Assembly: GCA_903951405.1 (NCBI GenBank)
Contig: CAJBBV010000142.1
Span: forward strand, 1 to 40,556
Length of the DNA stretch: 40,556 bases
Reading direction: 5' to 3'
Source of the DNA: an uncultured bacterium
GTDB taxonomy: Bacteria; Bacteroidota; Bacteroidia; Chitinophagales; Chitinophagaceae
Made by a program: the position numbers and the translations under genes. Below are positions 1 to 7,489 of the stretch, one piece after another. Position 1 is the first letter of the stretch. Each line of letters opens with the position of its first letter. The notes beneath the pieces are model-generated. The model was given only the letters and a program-made list of their open reading frames with translations. It searched no databases and was not told where the DNA came from.

Positions 1-5
1 AAAAA

Positions 6-314
6 TTACTTCTTCTTTTTAAACATTTCTAACATTCGGTCTGTAACAACAAAACCGCCAACCACGTTCAGCGTACCCAGTACAACTGCTAAAAATCCAA
101 GTATGAGTGCAATGGTATTTCCTTGTTCTGCCTTTCCCATAACGATTATGGCACCAATGATAACTACACCATGAATGGCATTTGCTCCACTCATGAGTGG
201 TGTATGCAAAACACTAGGCACTCGCCCAATAACTTCAATGCCCACAAAAATCATCAGCACTACTATATAAATCATTTCCTGATGTGCGGAGATCCAAGAT
301 AAAAGTTGATCCAT
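6..314 (-). CDS. pntAB: NAD(P) transhydrogenase alpha subunit, part 2 (membrane part)
   Basis: This 102-aa protein is the small membrane subunit of the proton-translocating transhydrogenase, which couples hydride transfer from NADH to NADP+ with proton entry across the inner membrane. Three hydrophobic segments are visible at about residues 14-32, 44-60 and 67-91, joined by short loops with the family sequence SGANAIHGVVIIGA, and the protein ends in a basic KKKK tail. It follows the NAD-binding part (pntAA) by 51 nt on the same strand. This fits the three-gene form of the enzyme; the beta subunit gene pntB would lie just beyond the left edge. The stop codon is five bases from the window edge, so the gene is complete. 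Recognition is by family resemblance and by the neighbour. Confidence 0.9.
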   Translation of the reverse strand: MDQLLSWISAHQEMIYIVVLMIFVGIEVIGRVPSVLHTPLMSGANAIHGVVIIGAIIVMGKAEQGNTIALILGFLAVVLGTLNVVGGFVVTDRMLEMFKKKK

Positions 315-365
315 AATTACTGTTTTTCCAAACTATATTATAAAGAAAAAATCGGCCCTTAAAAT

Positions 366-1436
366 CTATGCATGTGCTCTAGTACCAATCACTAAATCGT
401 CTTTGACTTCTTGAATAACATTCCCTTCTTTATCTAACAGCAACTGCATGAAATTCAAAATATTTTTACCATACAATTTACTTGCATCAGAAGGCATTGT
501 TGCAGGTAAATTACTATCGCCAATAATGGTCACACCATGATACAAAACCGTTTCACGATCTTTTGTCACAGGCGTATTCCCACCAGTTGAGGCTGCAAGA
601 TCTATAACAACACTACCTCTTTTCATCGTTTTCAACATCTCTTCAGAAACCAGTATGGGTGCTTTTCTCCCAGGGATCTGTGCTGTTGTAATGACAATAT
701 CTGACTTTGCAATACTCTCTTCAATTTTAAGTTGTTGATTACGCTTATCTTCCTCTGTTTGTTCTACGGCATATCCTCCTGCAGCAGATGGATCTGCAGC
801 ACCAGAAACTTCAATAAACTTTGCGCCTAAACTTTGAACTTCTTCTTTAACAGCAGGCCTAGTGTCAAACACCTCTACAACGGCTCCAAGTCTTTTTGAA
901 GTAGCGATGGCTTGTAATCCTGCAACACCCGCGCCTAAAATCAAGACCTTTGCGGGAGCAATACTACCCGCAGCAGTCATAAACATCGGAAAATACCTTC
1001 CATAAGCGTTGGCGGCTGTGAGTACCGCTTTATAGCCGGCTATATTAGCTTGACTTGACAATACATCCATACTCTGAGCACGTGTAGTACGAGGTAGCAA
1101 TTCCATGCTGTACACCACTACACCTTGATCAGTCCATGTCTTTATACGCTCTTTCTCAAATCTAGCTTGAAACATGCCAATCAAAATCACACCTTTTCGT
1201 AATGTAATTGTTGGATTATGAATAGATAAAACAACGTCAGCTCCTGCAGCAATTTCTTGTGCAGATTTAATTTCTGCTCCAGCTGATACATAATCTTGGT
1301 CTGAACAAAATGCATTTAGTCCTGCACCAGCTTCAACCCAAACTTGTATATTTTTTTTTATCAATTGCAGCGCTCCTTCTGCAAGCAAGGAGACCCTTGT
1401 TTCAGGAGAAAATTCCTTTAAAACAGCAACAATCAT
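366..1436 (-). CDS. pntAA: NAD(P) transhydrogenase alpha subunit, part 1 (NAD-binding)
   Basis: This 356-aa protein is the soluble, NAD(H)-binding domain I of proton-translocating transhydrogenase, related to alanine dehydrogenase. The N-terminal AlaDH/PNT half begins MIVAVLKEFSPETRVSL, a signature of the family. The Rossmann half has the dinucleotide loop LILGAGVAGLQAIA (around residues 165-178), then the acidic residue in VFDTRP that binds the adenosine ribose. ITTAQIPGRKAP and VIDLAAS are further family blocks. Its length is close to that of other stand-alone PntAA proteins. It lies 51 nt upstream of pntAB and 59 nt downstream of the methyltransferase gene, with a TAGATTTG promoter box in that gap, so pntAA-pntAB-(pntB) is probably its own operon. 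Confidence 0.95.
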   Translation of the reverse strand: MIVAVLKEFSPETRVSLLAEGALQLIKKNIQVWVEAGAGLNAFCSDQDYVSAGAEIKSAQEIAAGADVVLSIHNPTITLRKGVILIGMFQARFEKERIKTWTDQGVVVYSMELLPRTTRAQSMDVLSSQANIAGYKAVLTAANAYGRYFPMFMTAAGSIAPAKVLILGAGVAGLQAIATSKRLGAVVEVFDTRPAVKEEVQSLGAKFIEVSGAADPSAAGGYAVEQTEEDKRNQQLKIEESIAKSDIVITTAQIPGRKAPILVSEEMLKTMKRGSVVIDLAASTGGNTPVTKDRETVLYHGVTIIGDSNLPATMPSDASKLYGKNILNFMQLLLDKEGNVIQEVKDDLVIGTRAHA

Positions 1437-1455
1437 GTGGGATAGTTTGAAGCTA

Positions 1456-1463
1456 CAAATCTA
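1456..1463 (-). promoter_or_regulatory. -7 box of a candidate pntAA promoter
   Basis: Read on the minus strand this is TAGATTTG, a perfect match to the Bacteroidota -7 consensus TAnnTTTG, placed 19 nt before the pntAA ATG. No good TTTG -33 element lies 19 nt upstream, so the site is weaker than the ribosomal promoters in this window. Confidence 0.45.
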
Positions 1464-1495
1464 ATCAAATTAATTATGCTAGAAGTACTGAATTG

Positions 1496-2296
1496 TTAAA
1501 ATCGAATTCGAAAATCGAGTTTTTCTTTAAAATCTTTTCTAAAAAAAACAATCCCAATAAAAAATAGGTCAATAGCCAGGGTTACTCGGTCATTTCCACG
1601 AATAATATCCCATGCATTTTCCATTTCGGAGCTCCAGTGTATATCATCAAAGACAAAAATGTCATATTCACCAGAATGAGCTAATGCCGTGTTGAAATAT
1701 TCAATGGTTGATTTAAACTGATGATTACCATCAAAAAATATCATTTTGGATCCTTTCATAGACAATACCATAGGCTCAAGTTCATGATCAAAATTGCCTA
1801 CCACCTGACGAATATTGTCAAGTCCATGTTGCTCAAAAACCCGCTTTGCAACTTGGGCTATTTCAGGCGCTCCCTCAATGGTAATGACGCCATATTTTGG
1901 CTTTGCCAATGCTAAATAACCAGTAGTAACTCCCAATGAAGTACCCAACTCCAAAATGGAACCAATCGTATAATACTTCGCTATGCGAAATAGCAAAGTT
2001 GAATACTTAATAGGCTTAACTGCATATTTGGCTATTCGTGCAACACTTCGTAAGGGTTTCTTTTCAATGCCGGATCCAGCGCCTAAGTCATCAACGTTTA
2101 CGTATTGATCAGATTTTTTCAAATCCTTTAATTGCCTATTTAATAGATCAAAGCCTTTGTCCCTTATCCCCTTATTCTGAAGAACATTGATAATGAAGTC
2201 GTATACAAAGGGAGAATGCATGCCATGCCCTTTAGCATTTGAAGCAGTTAGGTAATATGCAATGTATTTGAACGCTAGTTGAAATCGATTATACAT
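1496..2296 (-). CDS. class I SAM-dependent methyltransferase (catechol O-methyltransferase-like)
   Basis: This 266-aa protein has a Rossmann-type methyltransferase core. Motif I is ILELGTSLGVTTGYLAL at about residue 114, with an acidic residue after the second strand (VITIEGAPE) to bind the SAM ribose. FFDGNH and VFDDIHWSSEM resemble the metal and substrate loops of the Methyltransf_24/COMT group. The N-terminal 90 residues (SNAKGHGMHSPFVYDFI) form a separate region that I recall from uncharacterised Bacteroidota homologues. The substrate cannot be told from sequence. It starts 11 nt after the folA stop, so it is probably the last gene of a phosphatase-thyA-folA-methyltransferase unit, though no folate-related role is shown. 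No signal peptide is visible. Confidence 0.8.
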   Translation of the reverse strand: MYNRFQLAFKYIAYYLTASNAKGHGMHSPFVYDFIINVLQNKGIRDKGFDLLNRQLKDLKKSDQYVNVDDLGAGSGIEKKPLRSVARIAKYAVKPIKYSTLLFRIAKYYTIGSILELGTSLGVTTGYLALAKPKYGVITIEGAPEIAQVAKRVFEQHGLDNIRQVVGNFDHELEPMVLSMKGSKMIFFDGNHQFKSTIEYFNTALAHSGEYDIFVFDDIHWSSEMENAWDIIRGNDRVTLAIDLFFIGIVFFRKDFKEKLDFRIRF

Positions 2297-2307
2297 TGAA
2301 CGATTTC

Positions 2308-2820
2308 TTAAGATTGAATGATTTTCTCCCAGGTCTCAAATGTGTAGGGAAAGGAATGCTTTTCATCCTTTTCCATAGGTACTGAATCGATTAGCCGAAA
2401 CACTGTCTCATCAAGTATAGGGAAGAACACAGTAGCTTCTGAAAAACCTGCATCAACTCTTGTTAAGTAAATTTTATCAGCAATAGAAATGGATTGATTG
2501 TAAATTTCCCCACCCCCAATAATAAATGCTTCGTTGCAGTCCGTTTCACTTGCCTTTTCAATCGCTTCTTCTACACTTGAAACAACCCAAAGATTTTCTT
2601 GGGCAGGCAATGAACTCTTATCTCTAGTTATAACAATATTAATCCTTCCCGGCAATGGCTTTCCTGCTATTGAAACAAACGTTTTGCGTCCCATGATTAT
2701 TGGCATTCCCCAAGTGAGGTTTTTAAAAAACTTCAGGTCGTTGGGCAAATGCCATAGCAGTTTATTATTGGCTCCGATGGCATTATCTTTTGCAAGGGCA
2801 ACAACCAAGGAAATGATCAT
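2308..2820 (-). CDS. folA: dihydrofolate reductase
   Basis: This 170-aa enzyme reduces 7,8-dihydrofolate to tetrahydrofolate with NADPH, regenerating the cofactor that thymidylate synthase consumes. The N-terminus is typical: ISLVVALAKDNAIGANNKLLWHLPNDLKFFK. It includes the Met20-type loop and the Asp (in PNDLKFF) that protonates the pteridine. IIMGRKTFVSI and LPGRINIVITR bind the NADPH phosphates, and EAFIIGGGEIY carries the conserved Gly-Gly pair. The length is normal for chromosomal DHFR. It lies 34 nt after thyA on the same strand, the classic pairing for dTMP synthesis. I see nothing that suggests a trimethoprim-resistant variant, but sequence alone cannot settle that. Confidence 0.97.
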   Translation of the reverse strand: MIISLVVALAKDNAIGANNKLLWHLPNDLKFFKNLTWGMPIIMGRKTFVSIAGKPLPGRINIVITRDKSSLPAQENLWVVSSVEEAIEKASETDCNEAFIIGGGEIYNQSISIADKIYLTRVDAGFSEATVFFPILDETVFRLIDSVPMEKDEKHSFPYTFETWEKIIQS

Positions 2821-2854
2821 AGTGATACGAGTTAATGTATAGATTTAAATAATA

Positions 2855-3649
2855 TCAAACTGCCACAGGCGCTTTTATACCAGGATGAGACTGATACCCT
2901 TCCAATGTAAAATCCTCCAATGTAAAAGAGAAAATATCCTTCACTTCAGGATTAAGCTTCATGATGGGTAACGGAAACGGATCCCTTGAAAGCTGTAATT
3001 CTGCTTGCACCATATGATTATTATACAAATGTACATCTCCAAAACTATGTACAAAATCGCCAGGCTCAAGACCACACACTTGCGCAACCATTAAAGTAAA
3101 TAAGGCATAAGACGCAATATTAAAAGGCACGCCTAAAAACACATCAGCAGAACGTTGATAGAGCTGACAAGATAATTTCCCATCTGCTACATAAAATTGA
3201 AATAATGTATGACATGGCATTAATGCCATATAAGGGAGATCCCCAACATTCCAAGCACTGACAATTAACCTTCTACTATCAGGATTTTTTTTGATTTGAT
3301 TAATTAAGTCGGTAATCTGATCATGTACTTTTCCGTCAGCACTAGTCCAACTCCTCCATTGCTTACCATAAACCGGACCTAACTCTCCCTGTTCATCTGC
3401 CCATTCATCCCATATACTCACCCCATTTTCTTTGAGGTAACGAATATTTGTTTCCCCTTTCAGAAACCACAACAACTCAATAATAATACTTCGCAAGTGA
3501 AGTTTTTTTGTGGTAACCATTGGAAACCCATCCTTCAAATTGAATCTCATTTGATACCCAAATACACTACGTGTACCAGTTCCTGTGCGATCGCTCTTAT
3601 CCGTACCATGGGCAATGATATGTTTCAAAAGATCCAAATAAGTCTGCAT
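2855..3649 (-). CDS. thyA: thymidylate synthase (ThyA type)
   Basis: This 264-aa enzyme, the same length as the E. coli protein, methylates dUMP to dTMP using 5,10-methylenetetrahydrofolate and releases dihydrofolate for FolA. The active-site block is [14 protein letters not shown] with the nucleophilic Cys, followed by [24 protein letters not shown] (dUMP and folate contacts). The phosphate-binding Arg lies in [13 protein letters not shown] near the N-terminus, and HLYNNH near the C-terminus carries the conserved His that contacts the sugar. The ATG gives the standard start [11 protein letters not shown]. It sits 27 nt downstream of the phosphatase gene and 34 nt upstream of folA, so the three are probably cotranscribed. 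This is the flavin-independent enzyme, not ThyX. Confidence 0.98.
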   Translation of the reverse strand: MQTYLDLLKHIIAHGTDKSDRTGTGTRSVFGYQMRFNLKDGFPMVTTKKLHLRSIIIELLWFLKGETNIRYLKENGVSIWDEWADEQGELGPVYGKQWRSWTSADGKVHDQITDLINQIKKNPDSRRLIVSAWNVGDLPYMALMPCHTLFQFYVADGKLSCQLYQRSADVFLGVPFNIASYALFTLMVAQVCGLEPGDFVHSFGDVHLYNNHMVQAELQLSRDPFPLPIMKLNPEVKDIFSFTLEDFTLEGYQSHPGIKAPVAV

Positions 3650-3676
3650 GACTAAAATATTGATTTAATAAATATG

Positions 3677-5281
3677 TTATTTGATGACTTCATTGATCAC
3701 TTTCCCTATGCTACCACTTGGCATCTGTATTCCAAGCAAGGCAGCAAGTGTCGTTGCAATATCGGTCATATAAACTTCTCGATGTAAATTTCCTTGCCTA
3801 ATACCCCACCCCATCCAAAGCAATGGAATATGTGTATCATAAGCATACATAGAACCATGTGTTGAACCAGTAGCTCCTCCAAAAAAATAGCCAGGCTTGT
3901 AGACAACCTGAATATCGCCAGAGAGCTTATAGTTATATCCTTTTACAAACATCTCTTTTATTTCACTAGGCAAATTCACTGTCTGTAAATTTTCATTGTC
4001 AAAAGCCACCAGCACATCAGGCGATTTATTCAGTTCTTGTAAAAAAAATGATTTAAGACTATACAAATCAATTTTCATAGAATCGAGCAACCCTCTATTT
4101 AAATAGTACTGTCCGTTAAGTGCGTCAGAAATAATTCCTGTTATCCCAAATTTCTTTTCAGTAGAGGCAACAGCCTGCGCATTTTTTTTCATTGACTTCC
4201 CTGGCAACTTATGCTGCTCCATAAATGCAGGAACATGTGCTACAGCATGATCTGCAGTTAAAAAGAAAGTATACTTTCCTTTACCCACTTTATCGTCAAG
4301 GTAATCGAAAAAAGAAGCTAACTCTTGGTCTAACTTAATATAGGTATCTTCTACCTCAACAGCATTTGGCCCATATGCATGCCCGATATAATCTGGACTT
4401 GATAAGCTAATTGCTAAAAAATCAGGAATACTATCCTCACCCATGTGCTCAGCTTCAATGGCAGATCGCGAAAAGGCCAATGTCATGGTCACCCCTGAAG
4501 GGGTTGATGAAATTGAGCCATAGCTCTTCCCTATATTTCCCTCAAGATTTCGAGGGAATGAATTATTTTTTAAGCCTAGTTCACTAGTGTCGCTTTGTAT
4601 ATATGATGAAATTGGATAACTCAAGCTCCAAGGGACCTGATAAAGAGAGTCCACAATTTTTCTATTATTGAATGCTGCTACCCAAGGAGCCAGTTCGTTC
4701 ATATACCAAGAACTCGTTATGAAGTTGCCTGATGTGGCATCATACCAATAGGCCGCATTTGGAGCATGTCCCGCCGGCAGAATACTGCCACGGTCTTTTA
4801 TAGCTACTCCAACCACCTTAGATCTAAAATTCGTGGCTAGCATAAGTTCATCAGTAATAGTGGTTGTATGCAGGTTTTTGGGAGACATCAAGTCTCCCTT
4901 TTTGCTAGTACCTAACAATCGAACTGAATCATCTTGTACACAGTAAACCTGTTTATGTAACAATTTATCATACCATTCATTTCCGACAATTCCATGAATC
5001 GACGGCACAGTCCCAGTATAAATAGTAGCATGGCCTGCCGCAGTTAATGTTTCAGCATAGGGAATCATAGTATTATCGCAAGAAAAACCCTCTTTTAATA
5101 CCCTTTTAAAGCCTCGCTGGCCAAATCGATCCTGAAATCGAGTGAGGTAATCCCAGCGCATCTGATCAACAACCATCCCAACTACTAAGCGTGGCTTGGG
5201 GCCAGCTAGTTTCTTTTTTTGAGCTGAAACAACAAAAACCTGTGTTAGCAACATCAATACAATAAGACTCTTTTTTAGCAT
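3677..5281 (-). CDS. PafA-type alkaline phosphatase, exported
   Basis: This is a 534-aa member of the alkaline phosphatase superfamily. MLKKSLIVLMLLTQVFVVSAQ is a clean signal peptide, so the enzyme probably acts in the periplasm. Counting from the alternative upstream ATG at 5290 (537 aa), the PafA phosphomonoesterase signature is present: Thr83 in TLTAAGH (nucleophile), Asn104 in HGIVGNEW, and Lys155 and Arg157 in AIKDRG. Zinc ligands are visible in VVDQMR, SPDYIGHAYGP, LTADHAVAH and GSTHGSM. PafA enzymes hydrolyse many phosphate monoesters and are not strictly tied to phosphate starvation. The ATG at 5281 is preferred because the candidate promoter box ends only 15 nt before the 5290 ATG. 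It is the first gene of the set leading to thyA and folA. Confidence 0.88.
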   Translation of the reverse strand: MLKKSLIVLMLLTQVFVVSAQKKKLAGPKPRLVVGMVVDQMRWDYLTRFQDRFGQRGFKRVLKEGFSCDNTMIPYAETLTAAGHATIYTGTVPSIHGIVGNEWYDKLLHKQVYCVQDDSVRLLGTSKKGDLMSPKNLHTTTITDELMLATNFRSKVVGVAIKDRGSILPAGHAPNAAYWYDATSGNFITSSWYMNELAPWVAAFNNRKIVDSLYQVPWSLSYPISSYIQSDTSELGLKNNSFPRNLEGNIGKSYGSISSTPSGVTMTLAFSRSAIEAEHMGEDSIPDFLAISLSSPDYIGHAYGPNAVEVEDTYIKLDQELASFFDYLDDKVGKGKYTFFLTADHAVAHVPAFMEQHKLPGKSMKKNAQAVASTEKKFGITGIISDALNGQYYLNRGLLDSMKIDLYSLKSFFLQELNKSPDVLVAFDNENLQTVNLPSEIKEMFVKGYNYKLSGDIQVVYKPGYFFGGATGSTHGSMYAYDTHIPLLWMGWGIRQGNLHREVYMTDIATTLAALLGIQMPSGSIGKVINEVIK

Positions 5282-5304
5282 AATTACCATTTAACTGATT
5301 AAAA

Positions 5305-5312
5305 CAAAGATA
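5305..5312 (-). promoter_or_regulatory. -7 box of the phosphatase-thyA-folA promoter
   Basis: On the minus strand this is TATCTTTG, a perfect TAnnTTTG box. It is 14 nt from the ATG at 5290 and 23 nt from the ATG at 5281. A TTTG element lies upstream but at the wrong spacing (10 nt), so only the -7 half is convincing. Confidence 0.5.
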
Positions 5313-5365
5313 CGGGTAATGACAAATCTTGAATATCCTAACCTCAATTATCTAATTATGTGATA

Positions 5366-5394
5366 TTGTGATAAAAATTAAAAAATTATCTTTG
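5366..5394 (+). promoter_or_regulatory. promoter of the alpha-oxoamine synthase gene
   Basis: TTG (5366-5368), an 18-nt spacer and TATCTTTG (5387-5394) match the Bacteroidota TTTG-N19-TAnnTTTG pattern. The predicted transcript start, near 5400, lies downstream of the ORF's first possible start (5397) and so favours the ATG at 5424. Confidence 0.65.
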
Positions 5395-5423
5395 CAGTGC
5401 TTAAACATCTTAATTCTACTTAC

Positions 5424-6680
5424 ATGGCTGACATCTTCGAAAGACTTATTAAAAATTATGGACCGCTTGGACAACATCGTGAGCGCGCTCATGGGTATTT
5501 CGCATTCCCAAAACTGGAAGGTGAAATTGGAAATAGAATGAATTTCCGCGGTAAAGAAAAAATAGTATGGAGCTTAAATAACTACCTAGGTCTGGCGAAT
5601 CACCCAGAAGTTCGAAAAACAGATGGAGACGCTGCAGTTCAATACGGCTTAGCAACCCCAATGGGAGCGAGGATGATGAGCGGCAACACTAACCAACATG
5701 AACAATTGGAAAGGGAATTAGCTGCCTTTGAATCGAAAGAAGATGCCATCCTGCTTAATTTTGGTTATCAAGGCATATTAAGCCTAATCGATTTATTATG
5801 CAGCAGACATGACGTGATCGTTTACGATGCAGAATGTCATGCTTGTATAATCGATGGACTTAGACTTCATCCAGGGCATCGTTTTGTATTTAAACATAAT
5901 GATATTGCAGATTTCGAAAAACAACTCCAAAGGGCTTCTGCACTGACTGAAAAGCAACAGTCAGGCGGCATACTTGTCATTACAGAAGGTGTTTTTGGTA
6001 TGGCTGGTGACCAAGGAAAACTAAAAGAAATCGCAGCGTTAAAACCTAAATATTCGTTTAGACTTCTTGTTGATGATGCTCATGGATTTGGCACATTAGG
6101 CAAAACAGGAGCAGGCGCTGGCGAAGAGCAAGGTATTCAAGATGACATCGATCTGTATTTTTCTACATTTGCAAAATCGATGGCATCAATAGGAGCATTT
6201 ATTGCCGGCCCTAAACAAATTATAGACTACGTTAGATACAATATCAGAAGTCAGATTTTTGCAAAATCGCTTCCCATGCCAATTGTCATGGGCAATCTAA
6301 AAAGATTGGAGCTATTGAGGTCTAAACCAGAACTCAAAAATAAACTTTGGGAAAACGCACTTAAACTTCAACATGGTTTAAAAGAAAAAGGCTTTGATAT
6401 TGGAAAAACGGATTCAGTAGTGACCCCTGTTTATATGAAAGGTGGTGTGGAAGAAGCTACGCATATGGTTACCGACTTGAGGGAAAACTATAATATCTTT
6501 TGCTCAATCGTTGTTTACCCTGTTATCCCAAAAGGCCATATCATTTACAGGTTAATTCCAACTGCAGTACATACCGACGAAGATATTAGACTAACACTAA
6601 CAGCCTTTGAGGAAACTAAGAAGAAACTAGACGAGGGGGCATATAAGAGTGAAGCAATAGCCCAAATGGCTGAACAATAA
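5424..6680 (+). CDS. alpha-oxoamine synthase (PLP-dependent acyl-CoA:amino acid acyltransferase)
   Basis: This 418-aa fold-type I PLP enzyme joins an amino acid to an acyl-CoA with loss of CO2, like KAS (BioF), KBL, ALA synthase and serine palmitoyltransferase. Visible features are NNYLGLANHPEV, the glycine-rich MGARMMSGNTNQHEQLE, the Asp-x-x-His of LLVDDAHGFGTLG, and the PLP Lys251 in STFAKSMASIGAF. C-terminal RLIPTAVHTDEDI matches the family's RxxxTaxHtxedi block. The N-terminal 45 residues are longer than in BioF. Candidates are serine palmitoyltransferase (sphingolipids), the cysteate acyltransferase of sulfonolipid (capnine) synthesis, or a KBL-like enzyme; the sequence alone does not decide. 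The start is set by the promoter. It has its own promoter and terminator, so it is a single-gene unit. Confidence 0.85.
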   Translation: MADIFERLIKNYGPLGQHRERAHGYFAFPKLEGEIGNRMNFRGKEKIVWSLNNYLGLANHPEVRKTDGDAAVQYGLATPMGARMMSGNTNQHEQLERELAAFESKEDAILLNFGYQGILSLIDLLCSRHDVIVYDAECHACIIDGLRLHPGHRFVFKHNDIADFEKQLQRASALTEKQQSGGILVITEGVFGMAGDQGKLKEIAALKPKYSFRLLVDDAHGFGTLGKTGAGAGEEQGIQDDIDLYFSTFAKSMASIGAFIAGPKQIIDYVRYNIRSQIFAKSLPMPIVMGNLKRLELLRSKPELKNKLWENALKLQHGLKEKGFDIGKTDSVVTPVYMKGGVEEATHMVTDLRENYNIFCSIVVYPVIPKGHIIYRLIPTAVHTDEDIRLTLTAFEETKKKLDEGAYKSEAIAQMAEQ

Positions 6681-6692
6681 TCAAAATCAACT

Positions 6693-6717
6693 AAACCCTG
6701 CCTCGGCAGGGTTTTTT
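6693..6717 (+). terminator. intrinsic terminator of the alpha-oxoamine synthase gene
   Basis: A perfect 10-bp stem (6693-6702 with 6705-6714, effectively CCTCGG at the tip) is followed by a T run, 12 nt after the stop codon. It terminates plus-strand transcription. Confidence 0.9.
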
Positions 6718-6720
6718 ATA

Positions 6721-6752
6721 AAAAAAAAGGGCCAGGATAAAAATCCAGCCCC
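6721..6752 (-). terminator. minus-strand intrinsic terminator, no gene directly upstream
   Basis: Read on the minus strand, arms 6752-6743 and 6738-6729 pair at 8 of 10 positions around a TTTT loop, followed by eight T (6728-6721). On the plus strand the tail is poor (GTTTTAAAT). It therefore points to transcription coming from the right on the minus strand, where only plus-strand ubiX and then convergent lolA are found. Confidence 0.65.
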
Positions 6753-6928
6753 GTTTTAAATCCAATATCCTATGAAAAACCACTGCTATAACGAGACAGG
6801 GTATCTCTTATTGTATTGTTAAGGTTTATTTTTTGATTTCCCCCTGAAAATCAATCGATTTTCATTTATTTCGGTCGTTTTCAGTAACTTTTAGCTCCGA
6901 TAAGTGTTATTTTTCAAACCCCACTATA
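6753..6928. other. ubiX upstream region with stem-loop
   Basis: This is the rest of the 248-bp gap before ubiX. It contains an 8-bp perfect stem with an AATC loop at 6845-6864 (TGAAAATC/GATTTTCA) and, on the plus strand, TTATTTTTC shortly before the ubiX ATG, a weak TAnnTTTG relative. A 16-codon ORF from 6771 has no supporting signal. There is no tRNA and no perfect promoter box on either strand. Confidence 0.4.
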
Positions 6929-7489
6929 ATGAGGAAAATTGTTATTGCTGTTACTGGTGCCAGTGGATCGATATATGCCCAACTGCTCATACAAAAATTA
7001 AAGCAAATGCATGACCAATGGCAGGAACTTGCAGTAGTTTTCTCAGACAATGCTCGAATGGTTTGGCAAACAGAGTTAGGCAATACCCTATATGAAGAAA
7101 TTGGAATACAAAACTTTGAAAAAAATGACTTTTCAGCCCCTTTTGCCTCGGGTTCAGGTCAATTTGATACGATGATTATCATCCCTTGCTCTATGGGTAC
7201 CATTGGTAGAATTGCTGGAGGAATTTCTAACGACCTGATTACTCGAGCAGCTGATGTAATGCTTAAGGAAAGGAGGAGGTTGATCTGTGTAGCCAGAGAA
7301 ACCCCTTATAGCCTAATACACATTAAAAATATGGAGACAATTACCCTTGCAGGTGGAATAATTTGTCCAGCTACACCCTCTTTCTACAGTCAACCAAAAA
7401 CTATCGAGGAAGTGGCCTATACCGTAGTTGATCGTGTATTGGATTTAGCAGGGATAGACATCAAAACCTATCGGTGGGGTAAAAGCTAA
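6929..7489 (+). CDS. ubiX: flavin prenyltransferase UbiX
   Basis: This 186-aa flavoprotein attaches a dimethylallyl group to FMN to make prenylated FMN, the cofactor of UbiD-type decarboxylases; in a menaquinone-making bacterium it would serve a UbiD-family decarboxylase encoded elsewhere. It starts with the FMN-binding block IVIAVTGASGSIYAQLL. PCSMGTIGRIAGGISNDLITRAADVMLKERRRLICVARETPYSLIHIKNM carries the conserved Ser-Met-x-Thr, Arg and Glu residues around the flavin and the prenyl phosphate. The length is normal. Its stop codon (7487-7489) directly abuts the stop codon of convergent lolA, so the two transcripts must overlap. No ubiD is present in the window. Confidence 0.96.
   Translation: MRKIVIAVTGASGSIYAQLLIQKLKQMHDQWQELAVVFSDNARMVWQTELGNTLYEEIGIQNFEKNDFSAPFASGSGQFDTMIIIPCSMGTIGRIAGGISNDLITRAADVMLKERRRLICVARETPYSLIHIKNMETITLAGGIICPATPSFYSQPKTIEEVAYTVVDRVLDLAGIDIKTYRWGKS

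Noticed and set aside
5397-5423. Upstream ATG extending the alpha-oxoamine synthase by nine codons
   Set aside because: It lies before the transcript start predicted from the TTG-N18-TATCTTTG promoter.
6771-6821. 16-codon ORF (starts MKNHCYNE) in the gap before ubiX
   Set aside because: No ribosome binding site or promoter, and it is too short to judge. Noted only as part of the gap.
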